Positions 17,014-25,050 of a stretch of DNA of 64,000 nucleotides are shown one piece after another. The translations under genes were made by a program, and so were the position numbers. The stretch lies in assembly GCA_900543145.1 (NCBI GenBank), contig UQPZ01000005.1:1-64000 (forward strand), given 5' to 3'. The first letter of the stretch is position 1. Each line of letters starts with the position of its first letter. The stretch is from an uncultured Ruminococcus sp. (lineage in GTDB: Bacteria > Bacillota > Clostridia > Oscillospirales > Ruminococcaceae). The notes below the pieces were generated by a model. That model was not told where the DNA came from, searched no databases, and saw only the letters and a program-made list of their open reading frames with translations.

Positions 17014-18450
17014 TTATTTAAGCTTCGCAAGGGCCTCGGCAACTACCTCGCGCTCATCAAAATGTATCTTTACTCCTCCGGCAAGAATTTGATAATCCTC
17101 ATGACCCTTTCCGGCAAGTACGATAATATCATTCTTCTCAGCGTTTCTGACCGCCCAATAAATAGCCTCTCTTCTGTCGCATATTTTTATGTAAGGCGTG
17201 TTTTTACCCTCAAGTCCTTTTAAAACATCGCTTATTATCTCTTCCGGATCTTCGTTTCTGGGATTATCCGAAGTAACGATAAGAAAATCAGCGTTATCTG
17301 CTGCCGCCGCCGCCATTAAGGGACGCTTTGTAGCATCGCGGTTTCCTCCGCAGCCGAAAAGACATTTGACCTTTCCGCCCGCGCTTTCCTTTATAGCAGA
17401 CAGAACGTTTGCCAGAGCGTCGGGAGTATGCGCATAATCGCATATGACTGTAAAATCCCTGCCGGTAGGAACTACCTCAGCTCTTCCCCTTACTCCCTGC
17501 ATTTTATTCAGCGCCTTTATTACGCTTTCCGTATCAAAACCCAGCGTTTCGCAGCAGGCGATAACCGCCAGCGAATTTGAAACGTTGAAAAGTCCCGGCA
17601 TTTTAAAATCAACGTTATGCTTAGTCTTTCCGTCGCAGAAAACATATTTTACGCCGCTTGCTGAAAGCAGAATATCCTCTGCGTAAAAATCTGCCTTTGA
17701 TACAGCCGAAAAAGTCCTGTACGGACATGAGATCTCTCTGATATATCTTTTTCCGTATTCATCGTCGATATTTATTATCGCCTTATCGGAAATTTCAAAA
17801 AGTATCCTTTTTGCCTGATAATAATTCTCCATCGTTCCGTGAACATCAAGATGATCCTGAGTAAGATTTGTGAATACTCCCGCTGTAAAACGGCAGGGTC
17901 CCAGACGCTTCTGTTCAAGTCCCTGCGAGGACGCCTCCATTATTGCATATTCACAGCCTTTACGAACCATATTGTCAAAAAGCTCAAACAGATCGTAAGG
18001 CTCGGGAGTAGTTCTTGAAGTAGGATATATCTCGTCGCCTATCTCGTTCTGACAGGTACCTATAAGACCCGCCTTGCACCCCAGCGCAGAAAGAACCTTT
18101 TTCATTACCGTAGTTATAGTCGTCTTTCCGTTAGTTCCGGTAACTCCCACAAGCTTCAGCTTTTTTTCGGGATGACCGAACCACGCCGAGCAGAGCATAG
18201 GATATGCCGCTCTGGTATCTTCAACTATTATCTGCCTGTCAAGACCCAGATCACGCTCAGCTACAACAACCGAAGCGCCCTTTTCAAGCATTTCAGCAGC
18301 TGCGTTGTGACCGTCGAAAACTGCGCCTTTAATACAGACGAACATTCCTCCCGCTTTCATTTCGGTTCTTGTATCCGAGGTAATACAGGTTATTTCAGTA
18401 TCCGGCAGACCGGTTTCAGCCACACCTTTTATAAGGTCGTACAATTTCAT
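17014..18450 (-). CDS. murE: UDP-MurNAc-tripeptide synthetase MurE, meso-DAP type
   Basis: 478 aa Mur ligase. The P-loop GVTGTNGKTTITT is near residue 106, with TPEPYDLFELFDNM and the Mur signature DYAHTPDAL further on. The specificity motif DNPRNEDP near residue 402 is the form that binds meso-diaminopimelate, so the wall stem peptide should contain meso-DAP rather than lysine. GKGHEDYQ near the C-terminus is also typical. TAAGAGG precedes the ATG. It sits between the PBP and murF. Confidence 0.96.
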   Translation of the reverse strand: MKLYDLIKGVAETGLPDTEITCITSDTRTEMKAGGMFVCIKGAVFDGHNAAAEMLEKGASVVVAERDLGLDRQIIVEDTRAAYPMLCSAWFGHPEKKLKLVGVTGTNGKTTITTVMKKVLSALGCKAGLIGTCQNEIGDEIYPTSRTTPEPYDLFELFDNMVRKGCEYAIMEASSQGLEQKRLGPCRFTAGVFTNLTQDHLDVHGTMENYYQAKRILFEISDKAIINIDDEYGKRYIREISCPYRTFSAVSKADFYAEDILLSASGVKYVFCDGKTKHNVDFKMPGLFNVSNSLAVIACCETLGFDTESVIKALNKMQGVRGRAEVVPTGRDFTVICDYAHTPDALANVLSAIKESAGGKVKCLFGCGGNRDATKRPLMAAAAADNADFLIVTSDNPRNEDPEEIISDVLKGLEGKNTPYIKICDRREAIYWAVRNAEKNDIIVLAGKGHEDYQILAGGVKIHFDEREVVAEALAKLK

Positions 18451-18487
18451 TATTATCAGTCCTCTTAAACTATAGAATATCGCAGAA

Positions 18488-20824
18488 TTACTGCGAGCCT
18501 ACCGAGCTTTGCTCAAACGTCACCTTTACCGCAGTACCTACGGGAACGTTTGCGCCCTCGGAATAATCCTGATCGTCCTTGGCTAGAGCGCCTTCTTCAT
18601 ATGCAGCGCTTCCCTGAGGAGAAAGGTTTAGTCCGTAGGCTTCAAGAGTATTTTTAGCCTGTTCCTTAGTAAGGCCCTGAAGATTAGGCACTACGACCGT
18701 ATCCTCCGTATAGCCCTCCTCAGTATACAGAACCACCGAGCTTCCTCTTTCAACAGAAACCGCCTTAGGAACCTGCTTCAGCACACTGTCGCCGGAGCCT
18801 TGGAGCTTTACTTCAAGTCCGAGATCCTCAAGAGTTTTCTTAGCGCTGTCTATTGACGTATATTCAACGTTCGGAACGGAGACCTGAAGCTTTTCAAGCT
18901 CCTCCTCAGTATATTCCGGGAAGAATCCCATATAAGGAAGCACCTCTGAAAGCACCTCTACGCAGATAGGTGCAGCGACCTGAGAACCGTAATATTTTTC
19001 TCCGGTAGGATCGTCTACCATTACAAGCATTATTATTTCGGGATCGTCGGCAGGAGCAAATGCGCAGTAGGAAGCAACATAGGTATTTCCGGTCGAATCA
19101 ACGTCTATCTTCTGAGATGTACCTGATTTTCCGCCTATACGGTAGCCCTGTATATAACAGTTTGAACCCTGCTGACCGTTTACTACTCCCTCAAGGATCT
19201 CCCTCATAGCAGCAGAGGTTTCCTCTGAGATAACCTGACGCTTTACAACAGTATCAAAATCCTTGACTACATTTCCGTTTGAATCTACGATCTTATCCAC
19301 GATCTGCGGGGTAACGAGATACCCTCCGTTAACGCAGGCTGAATAAGCAGTTATCATCTGTATCGGAGTAACCTTGTTTGTCTGTCCGAAGGAGGACGAC
19401 GCAAGCTCTACGCTTCCCATTCTTGACAGCGGCATATAGATCGAGCTTGCCTCTCCTGGAAGGTCAATACCGGTTAGCTCCGTAAAGCCGTATGCCTTAA
19501 AATATTCGAAAAAGCCTTCAGTTCCCAGACGCTGACCTATCTGAACAAACGCCGGGTTGCAGGAGTTGAGCATTGCAGTTGCGAGATTCTGAGAGCCGTG
19601 ATCATATGTCGCCCAGCAATTGAAGTTTCTGTCGGCAACGGTAATGCTGGTATGGCAGGAGAAGGTATCCTCAAGTGATATTGCCTTTTCCTCAAGCGCA
19701 GACGAACCGGTTATTACCTTAAATACCGAGCCGGGGAAATAAAGCTCAGATATAGCCTTATTCTTCCACTGAGTAGACCAAGCGTTAAGCTGAAGATCAC
19801 TGTATTCCTGAGAATCGGGATCAAGCTTTTCAAGCTCTGCCGCCATTTGATCGCTTGTTATCTGGGCAGGATTATTGGGGTCGTAGCTGTAGCTTGTCGC
19901 CATAGCGTAGACCTCTCCTGTCTTAGGGTTCATTATGATCCCGCAGGCACGCTCGTTCGGCTTGTTTTCATCGTAAGCCTTCTTCAGCGCTCTTTCAAGA
20001 TGATACTGAATATTAACGTCGATATTAAGCTTCAGCGAATCTCCGTCCTGAGCGTCGTAGCTCTGCTTATATCTGTACGGTATCTCAGTTCCGTTTCTGG
20101 CGGTAGCGGTTACGACCCGTCCGTCAATCCCCGAAAGATAATCGTCGTAATATGACTCAAGTCCGTAAATTCCGTCTCCGTCGTAGCTGAGATGTCCTAT
20201 TACATTTGAGGCCAGCTCGTTCTGAGGATAAAATCTTTTGGTTGACGGATCGCACCTTATACCGTCAAGACCCTCCTCTGAAAGATAATCCTCTATCTTA
20301 TCGGCTGTGGTTTTTTCTACGTTCTTTTTGATAATAACATACCGTGAGCCTTTATCGGTACAGAACTTTTCAATTTTTGTGGTATCCATTTCAAGTGTTG
20401 ACGCCAGAAATTCCACCAGATCAGCAAAGCTGTCATCGGTCGATTTTGCCTTGTCCAGCTTTTTCTGATAGCCGGCTCTTTTATCTGCGTCATCTTCGTC
20501 TGCCACAAGCTTCTGAAGCTCCTGAAGCCGCTCATCTTTTTTGTCTAGATAATCGTTCCACAGCATCTGCGGATCGCAGTAAACCGTATATACAGTAGCG
20601 CTTTGTGCAAGCACCTGATCGTTTGTATCATAGATAGTTCCTCTTGAAGCGGGAACTACCGTACTTTTCAGCTGCTGAGAGTTGGCAAGCTCCTGCCACT
20701 TTTTTGATTCAGTGACCGATACTTTAAATATACAGATTATTATATAAGCAACCAGAGCAATAATTACAAGATTTATCCAAAGATTTAGCCTTCGCTTCAT
20801 TATTCTGCTGGGCTTGTCAGTCAT
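18488..20824 (-). CDS. Class B penicillin-binding protein with two PASTA domains (FtsI/SpoVD type)
   Basis: 778 aa transpeptidase. One N-terminal membrane helix (about residues 13-34) is followed by the PBP dimerisation domain and then the transpeptidase domain. Its motifs are SVFK near residue 366, SCN near 424 and KSGTS near 565. Two PASTA repeats follow at about 655-715 and 722-775 (VPNVEYTSIDSAKKTLEDLG; VPNLQGLTKEQAKNTLEAYG). The partner of FtsW in septal cross-linking. PASTA repeats occur in both FtsI/PBP2B and sporulation SpoVD proteins, and nothing here separates them. Confidence 0.93.
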   Translation of the reverse strand: MTDKPSRIMKRRLNLWINLVIIALVAYIIICIFKVSVTESKKWQELANSQQLKSTVVPASRGTIYDTNDQVLAQSATVYTVYCDPQMLWNDYLDKKDERLQELQKLVADEDDADKRAGYQKKLDKAKSTDDSFADLVEFLASTLEMDTTKIEKFCTDKGSRYVIIKKNVEKTTADKIEDYLSEEGLDGIRCDPSTKRFYPQNELASNVIGHLSYDGDGIYGLESYYDDYLSGIDGRVVTATARNGTEIPYRYKQSYDAQDGDSLKLNIDVNIQYHLERALKKAYDENKPNERACGIIMNPKTGEVYAMATSYSYDPNNPAQITSDQMAAELEKLDPDSQEYSDLQLNAWSTQWKNKAISELYFPGSVFKVITGSSALEEKAISLEDTFSCHTSITVADRNFNCWATYDHGSQNLATAMLNSCNPAFVQIGQRLGTEGFFEYFKAYGFTELTGIDLPGEASSIYMPLSRMGSVELASSSFGQTNKVTPIQMITAYSACVNGGYLVTPQIVDKIVDSNGNVVKDFDTVVKRQVISEETSAAMREILEGVVNGQQGSNCYIQGYRIGGKSGTSQKIDVDSTGNTYVASYCAFAPADDPEIIMLVMVDDPTGEKYYGSQVAAPICVEVLSEVLPYMGFFPEYTEEELEKLQVSVPNVEYTSIDSAKKTLEDLGLEVKLQGSGDSVLKQVPKAVSVERGSSVVLYTEEGYTEDTVVVPNLQGLTKEQAKNTLEAYGLNLSPQGSAAYEEGALAKDDQDYSEGANVPVGTAVKVTFEQSSVGSQ

Positions 20825-20999
20825 ATTTTGCCTGCCTTTCCTGAAATGCCTTTTCTAAAGTATGAGTAATTCATTGAAGAAAACAGTCTTGTCCGCCGTT
20901 TTCACAATAAAAAGACAAATTTCATCATTAATTATAATAGAACAAGAAAGCTAAGTACATTTTACTGTCCCTAACTTTCCCCGTTAATATTCTATTGGA

Positions 21000-21470
21000 C
21001 TACGCCCCGATATATTCCAGCAAGTCTGAGAACCAGCGCTTGATTTTAACAAATATGTTTGTATCCTCCGGAGCGACTACCTCTGCAACTGTATCGCCCT
21101 CTATTTCAACGTACTCTATCTGGGATTTGTCCAGTTTCTGAAGCCCCAGCTCGTTTTCAGCGTATTCCTCAACCTTTGTAAGTCCTGTTTTCTGAGCCAG
21201 CTCAGATTCAAGACTTATATTTTCGTTTGTAAGCTGAGTAAGCTGAGCCTCAAGCTCCGACTGCTGAGTATAAAGGCTTGACAGCTCCACTCTTCCGTAT
21301 ATCATCGAGCAGAACAAAGCCAATGCAGCAACTGCTGCTCCGAGAGCCTTGATACCGCCTGCTGTTTTTTTCTTCGCAGGATTTACGCGGTGCTTTATCT
21401 TACGGGGAGCCTGTATCTCCTCCTCGTCATATACGCTGTAATCGTATGCCAAGTTATTTATCTTAGCCAT
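21000..21470 (-). CDS. ftsL: FtsL-like septal protein
   Basis: 156 aa bitopic protein with a charged cytoplasmic N-terminus, a membrane helix at about residues 40-58, and a coiled coil with leucine spacing at about 62-110 (LEAQLTQLTNENISLESELAQ). A conserved YAENELGLQKLDKSQIEYV segment follows, as in FtsL/DivIC septum initiators, then an extra C-terminal amphipathic stretch. The frame opens at a GTG (21482) that lies within AGAGGTG, so the ATG at 21470 is used. Position between rsmH and the PBP gene is diagnostic. Confidence 0.88.
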   Translation of the reverse strand: MAKINNLAYDYSVYDEEEIQAPRKIKHRVNPAKKKTAGGIKALGAAVAALALFCSMIYGRVELSSLYTQQSELEAQLTQLTNENISLESELAQKTGLTKVEEYAENELGLQKLDKSQIEYVEIEGDTVAEVVAPEDTNIFVKIKRWFSDLLEYIGA

Positions 21471-21529
21471 TTTTAACTTCACCTCTTACCGCGTATATAC
21501 GCAGTATGTATTTTTACACGTCAATTATG

Positions 21530-22456
21530 TTATAGCTTTTCAATTATACGCAGCTTTGCGCTTCTGCTGCGGCTGTTTGCGGCAAGCTCTTCTTCGCCCG
21601 GTTCTATAGGCTTTCTGTTCACAAGCTTCCCTTCAGGCTTTCTTCCGCATACACAGACAGGGAATTCCGGAGGACATATACAGCCACGGCAGAACGAAGC
21701 AAATCTCTGCTTGACCAGCCTGTCCTCAAGAGAATGAAATGTAATTACCGCAAGTCTTCCTTCGGGATTAAGACAGCCGAACGCCGTATCCAGCGCTTTG
21801 TCAAGATGACCAAGCTCGTCGTTTACCGCGATCCTTATCGCCTGAAAGGTTTTCTTACAGGGATTTTTCTCCCTGCGCACCTTCTGCGGAACCGACCCCT
21901 TTATAATCTCCGCCAGCTGACCGGTAGTTTCAATCGGCGAATTTTCACGTCCTTTTACAATATTGGCGGCTATGCTTCTCGCAAATTTTTCCTCGCCGTA
22001 TTCAAATATGATCCTTGCAAGCTCCTCCGCGGAAGATTCGTTCACAATATCCTTTGCCGAAATACCTTCGCCGCTCATTCTCATATCAAGAGGAGCGTCG
22101 CTGTGATAAGAAAAACCTCTTTCAGCATTGTCCAGCTGATAGGAGGAAACGCCCAGATCAAGCAGTATTCCGTCGGCTCCGGTTATTCCCAACTCCTCCA
22201 GAACCGTATCCATATCAGAATAGTTTGAACGAATTACCTCGGCTGGATATCCCGCAAGCCTTTCAGACGCAGTCTTTACAGCTTCAGGATCACGGTCGAG
22301 AGCAATGAGCCTTCCCTTTTGAGGATCGAGCCTTGACGCTATCTCACGGGAATGACCCGCACCGCCTGCCGTACCGTCTACATATATGCCGCCGGGCTTT
22401 ATTGCAAGTCCCTCTATACACTCGTTAAGCAGCACTGAAATATGCTTAAACTCCAC
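21530..22456 (-). CDS. rsmH: 16S rRNA (cytosine(1402)-N4)-methyltransferase RsmH
   Basis: 308 aa MraW/RsmH protein. HISVLLNECIEGLAIKPGG at the N-terminus, the SAM-binding YVDGTAGGAGHS, and ILLDLGVSSYQLDNAERGFSY (residues about 98-118) are hallmarks, as is FQAIRIAVNDEL. It makes m4Cm1402 in the ribosomal P site with RsmI. Translation starts at GTG, which shares a base with the mraZ stop (TAGTG), so the two are coupled. Confidence 0.96.
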   Translation of the reverse strand: MEFKHISVLLNECIEGLAIKPGGIYVDGTAGGAGHSREIASRLDPQKGRLIALDRDPEAVKTASERLAGYPAEVIRSNYSDMDTVLEELGITGADGILLDLGVSSYQLDNAERGFSYHSDAPLDMRMSGEGISAKDIVNESSAEELARIIFEYGEEKFARSIAANIVKGRENSPIETTGQLAEIIKGSVPQKVRREKNPCKKTFQAIRIAVNDELGHLDKALDTAFGCLNPEGRLAVITFHSLEDRLVKQRFASFCRGCICPPEFPVCVCGRKPEGKLVNRKPIEPGEEELAANSRSRSAKLRIIEKL

Positions 22457-22887
22457 TAAAAATCAAGACCTTCCAACGCATTCATAAGCATTTCGTCGTC
22501 AACGCTGCTGTTAAGCTCGTCCCATTTCTGCTTATCCCAGATCTCGCACCTGTCAGAAACTCCGGCTACAACAACGTCCTTTTCAAGTCCTGCCATCTCG
22601 CGCAGGGCAGGAGGAATAAGTATTCTTCCCTGCTTATCCGCCTCGACTTCACTGGCGTTTGCCATAAAGCTTCTCTGAAGATTTCTTCCCTGTGCCATAG
22701 GAAGAGCCTTAATTTTATTGGCTCTGACCTCAAAATCCTCAAGCGAATAAACAAACAGACAGCCGTCAAGACCTTTGGTAACGATGAACCTCTCGCCGAT
22801 AATTTCACGCAGCTTTGCAGGAAACGTCATTCTTCCCTTAACGTCCATACTCTGATTATACGTTCCTTTAAGCATACTTGTCAGCAA
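22456..22887 (-). CDS. mraZ: Transcriptional regulator MraZ
   Basis: AbrB-like double-domain DNA-binding protein that autoregulates the dcw cluster. Two swapped-hairpin units are seen: NQSMDVKGRMTFPAKLRE near the N-terminus and SEVEADKQGRILIPPALRE in the second half. The frame opens at a GTG inside the GGAGGTG ribosome site; a TTG at 22887, 8 nt downstream, is the most likely start, while homologues usually begin at the methionine at 22875. Its operator repeats lie just upstream (22941-22970). Confidence 0.94.
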   Translation of the reverse strand: MLTSMLKGTYNQSMDVKGRMTFPAKLREIIGERFIVTKGLDGCLFVYSLEDFEVRANKIKALPMAQGRNLQRSFMANASEVEADKQGRILIPPALREMAGLEKDVVVAGVSDRCEIWDKQKWDELNSSVDDEMLMNALEGLDF

Positions 22888-22940
22888 GCTGTCCACCTCC
22901 TTATTACATAATGCATTGAAAAGCTTTTAAAGCTTAGGGT

Positions 22941-22970
22941 CTTTTCACCACTTTTTTGCACTTTTCACCG
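22941..22970 (-). promoter_or_regulatory. MraZ operator: three 10-nt direct repeats
   Basis: On the minus strand three hexamers GCGGTG, GTGCAA and GTGGTG alternate with AAAA, giving an exact 10 nt period between the promoter and mraZ. MraZ is known to bind short GTG-containing direct repeats with this spacing just upstream of its own gene. It lies 11-40 nt downstream of the -10 box, so bound protein should block transcription. Confidence 0.8.
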
Positions 22971-22980
22971 CTGTGTCTTT

Positions 22981-23009
22981 ATTATACACTATGCATAAAG
23001 AAATTGCAA
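22981..23009 (-). promoter_or_regulatory. Main promoter of the dcw cluster
   Basis: TTGCAA (23004-23009), 17 nt spacer, TATAAT (22981-22986), directly upstream of the MraZ repeats. Confidence 0.85.
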
Positions 23010-23240
23010 CTGTAAATTTCGCCAAAACTCAATAATTAAAACGTAAATTGCCTGACAAACGCCGTCGAACCGTATGCTTTTAAAGCGTTTTTTTGTAATA
23101 TTCAGTCGAATACAGGTTACTGTTTTGTAACTTATGAATAAAATATTTCAAGAAAATTCTTCCTGATGCAGCCATATCCATACGTTTTCTGCAAACTCCG
23201 GCACTCGCTGCTTCTTTAAACCGTCTTTTGTATGTTATTA

Positions 23241-23269
23241 ATTATAGCACAATATATAGTATCGGTCAA
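23241..23269 (-). promoter_or_regulatory. Second upstream promoter, target unclear
   Basis: TTGACC (23264-23269), 17 nt spacer, TATAAT (23241-23246) with an extended TGC before the -10. It points toward mraZ, leaving a leader of about 350 nt, or it serves an unrecognised small transcript. Confidence 0.6.
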
Positions 23270-23421
23270 CAGTTTTTTTGAAAAAAACCACAATTTTATC
23301 AGGTTATTTTTATGAGTTCAAAAAAATGTACTCCTTTTTACGCTTCGTACCACATAATGTAAATTAGGTTACAAATATTATAGTTAAATAAAATAATTAT
23401 TACAAAAGGAGTGCTGTGATT

Positions 23422-23490
23422 TTGTTTTTAAACTTTTTGTTAACAATACAGCTTTTCATTGTAATAATTTCGGCTGTATTTTCCCTCTGA
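23422..23490 (+). CDS. Possible 22-24 aa hydrophobic peptide
   Basis: AAAAGGAG at 23404-23411 is followed by TTG at 23422 (10 nt spacing) or an in-frame GTG at 23416. The peptide is almost wholly hydrophobic (FLNFLLTIQLFIVIISAVFSL) and would span a membrane. No clear promoter is seen. Small hydrophobic peptides of this kind include type I toxins, but there is no direct evidence of that here. Confidence 0.25.
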   Translation: MFLNFLLTIQLFIVIISAVFSL

Positions 23491-23498
23491 CAAAAAAC

Positions 23499-23535
23499 GC
23501 CTGCATACCGGTCGTATCAAAACCGGCACGCAGGC
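23499..23535 (-). terminator. Terminator of ppa
   Basis: Minus-strand GCCTGC and CCGGT segments pair with ACCGG and GCAGGC with two internal mismatches, then GTTTTTT. It lies 23 nt after the ppa stop. Confidence 0.85.
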
Positions 23536-23557
23536 TCGCCTTACCAAAAACAATTAT

Positions 23558-24088
23558 TTATTTGCAGTACTTTTCTATATAATTATCTATACAGAACTGA
23601 ACGATCTCAATAGCAGTCTGGGCGTCCTTAACGTCGTCAATAACGGTATCCTTGCCTTCAAGCTGCTTATAAACCGAAAAGAAATGCGACATTTCGTCAA
23701 AAATATGCTTGGGAAGGCTGGAAATATCCTTATATAGATTATAGGTAGGATCATTTTCCGGTATGCAGATTATTTTTTCGTCTGCCGCCCCGTTGTCAAG
23801 CATTGAAATAACGCCGATCGGATAGCACCTTACCAAAGACATAGGAACAAGAGTTTCCGAGCAAAGCACCAAAACGTCAAGCGGGTCGCCGTCATCAGCA
23901 AAGGTACGCGGAATAAATCCGTAATTTGCAGGATAATGAGTTGAAGTATACAGTATTCTGTCCATTTTAAGCAGTCCGGTTTCCTTGTCAAGCTCATATT
24001 TTACCTTTGAGCCTTTAGGTATCTCGATCACTGCCGTAAACAAATCTTTAGTTATCGCCTTAGGCGAAATATCGTGCCATATATTCAT
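23558..24088 (-). CDS. ppa: Inorganic pyrophosphatase, family I
   Basis: Soluble Mg-dependent pyrophosphatase of 176 aa, which pulls biosynthetic reactions forward by hydrolysing PPi. Active-site signatures are VIEIPKGSKVKYELDKETGLL, YPANYGFIPRT, and the metal-binding DDGDPLDVLVL near residue 65. Family I is less common than family II in Firmicutes but is found in Ruminococcus relatives. AGAGGCG precedes the ATG. Its own terminator follows. Confidence 0.95.
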   Translation of the reverse strand: MNIWHDISPKAITKDLFTAVIEIPKGSKVKYELDKETGLLKMDRILYTSTHYPANYGFIPRTFADDGDPLDVLVLCSETLVPMSLVRCYPIGVISMLDNGAADEKIICIPENDPTYNLYKDISSLPKHIFDEMSHFFSVYKQLEGKDTVIDDVKDAQTAIEIVQFCIDNYIEKYCK

Positions 24089-24115
24089 TTATCAACGCCT
24101 CTATTCGTATTAAAT

Positions 24116-24715
24116 TTACTGTTCTTCAAGAGTATCAGCCAGATACATTCCCTCAGGCTCAAGATTTACAGGTATATCATATACTGTTTCACCGTCTTTT
24201 TCAACGGACGCACTCGTACCGGGTGTATCCGCAGAAAAATTGTCCCAAAGAGTTCTGAAATTCTTTTCTTTTACTGCTCCCAGTTTTTTGAAAACAGGTT
24301 CAAATTTTTCACAGCTTCCGTAAACCGAAACGACCTGATAATTAAGACAGTATATCTCCTCTCCGCTTGCGTGAGAACCAAAGCCGAAACGACATATCCC
24401 GTCGTTTACAAGCAGTTCTCCGTAGCGCCCCATTATAGCTTGGGCAACAGGCAAAGTACAGTTGTCAAGATAATACAGATCATAATGAAAAGGATCCGTC
24501 TTATTTTTTCTCAGGACTTTCTCTTGATCCTCGCCGCAGGGCAGCTCAATAAAAAAGAAAACCGGCTCGTCAAGCCTTTTTATCAGAGAACATACAGCAC
24601 TTTCAATAAGCTCTGCGCTTAAAACGGCAGAAATCCCGTTTTCATCAGTATAATAAGCAGAATGAATCCCGTCAAGATCCTCCGCAGTAACTCCCTGTAT
24701 AAGCTTAAAGCTCAA
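24116..24715 (-). CDS. Unknown protein next to the ACP-FkbH pair
   Basis: 199 aa from a TTG at 24715, with CGGAGGAG 7 nt upstream; the frame extends to 24736, but that codon precedes the ribosome site. Mixed alpha/beta composition, no membrane helix and no signal peptide. Segments such as FGFGSHASGEEIYCLNYQVVSVY suggest a compact globular fold. I recognise no domain. It follows the acyl carrier gene by about 80 nt on the same strand and could belong to the same unit. Confidence 0.8.
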   Translation of the reverse strand: MSFKLIQGVTAEDLDGIHSAYYTDENGISAVLSAELIESAVCSLIKRLDEPVFFFIELPCGEDQEKVLRKNKTDPFHYDLYYLDNCTLPVAQAIMGRYGELLVNDGICRFGFGSHASGEEIYCLNYQVVSVYGSCEKFEPVFKKLGAVKEKNFRTLWDNFSADTPGTSASVEKDGETVYDIPVNLEPEGMYLADTLEEQ

Positions 24716-24794
24716 CTCCGTTCTCCTCCGATTCAAAAACTTTTATATGGTTATTATACACCGAATTCCTTTCAAAAGCAACCGTACGGTAAAA

Positions 24795-25037
24795 TTATCT
24801 GCCTCTCTGCTGAATTATTTCCGCCATTTCACCTACGTTTTTCATTCCTGAGACCTCGCCCATTGTAAAACGCATTTTAAACTCGTCCTCAACGGCGCTT
24901 ATAAGCGTAATATGTTCAATAGAGTCCCAATCGTCAATATCGTCAGCAGTCGTTGAAGAAGTCAGCTGTATATCCTTATCGTCAAAAACATCCTGAAAAA
25001 CTGACTCCAGCCTTTCGTAAATCTCCTTCGTGTTCAT
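24795..25037 (-). CDS. Acyl carrier protein (stand-alone)
   Basis: 80 aa four-helix carrier protein. The phosphopantetheine attachment Ser lies in DDWDSIEHITL near residue 39 (DSIE in place of the usual DSLD). Acidic, as expected. It is not next to fatty-acid genes but 13 nt downstream of the FkbH-like gene, so it probably carries the acyl unit made by that protein. AAAGGAG precedes the ATG. Confidence 0.9.
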   Translation of the reverse strand: MNTKEIYERLESVFQDVFDDKDIQLTSSTTADDIDDWDSIEHITLISAVEDEFKMRFTMGEVSGMKNVGEMAEIIQQRGR

Positions 25038-25050
25038 ATAAATTCTCCTT

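Larger units (their letters stand above)
23010..23498. other. Gene-poor spacer between the dcw promoter and ppa
   Basis: About 490 nt, AT-rich, without a convincing long gene. It holds a second strong promoter on the minus strand at 23241-23269 and, downstream of it, a weak 33-codon minus-strand ORF (23080-23181, poorly spaced GGAG). On the plus strand there is a hydrophobic micro-ORF (23422-23490). The rest shows no repeat or conserved element I can name. Confidence 0.6.

Noticed and set aside
23080..23181. 33-codon minus-strand ORF after the orphan promoter
   Set aside because: GGAG is 14 nt from the ATG and the peptide has no distinctive character; kept only as part of the promoter finding.
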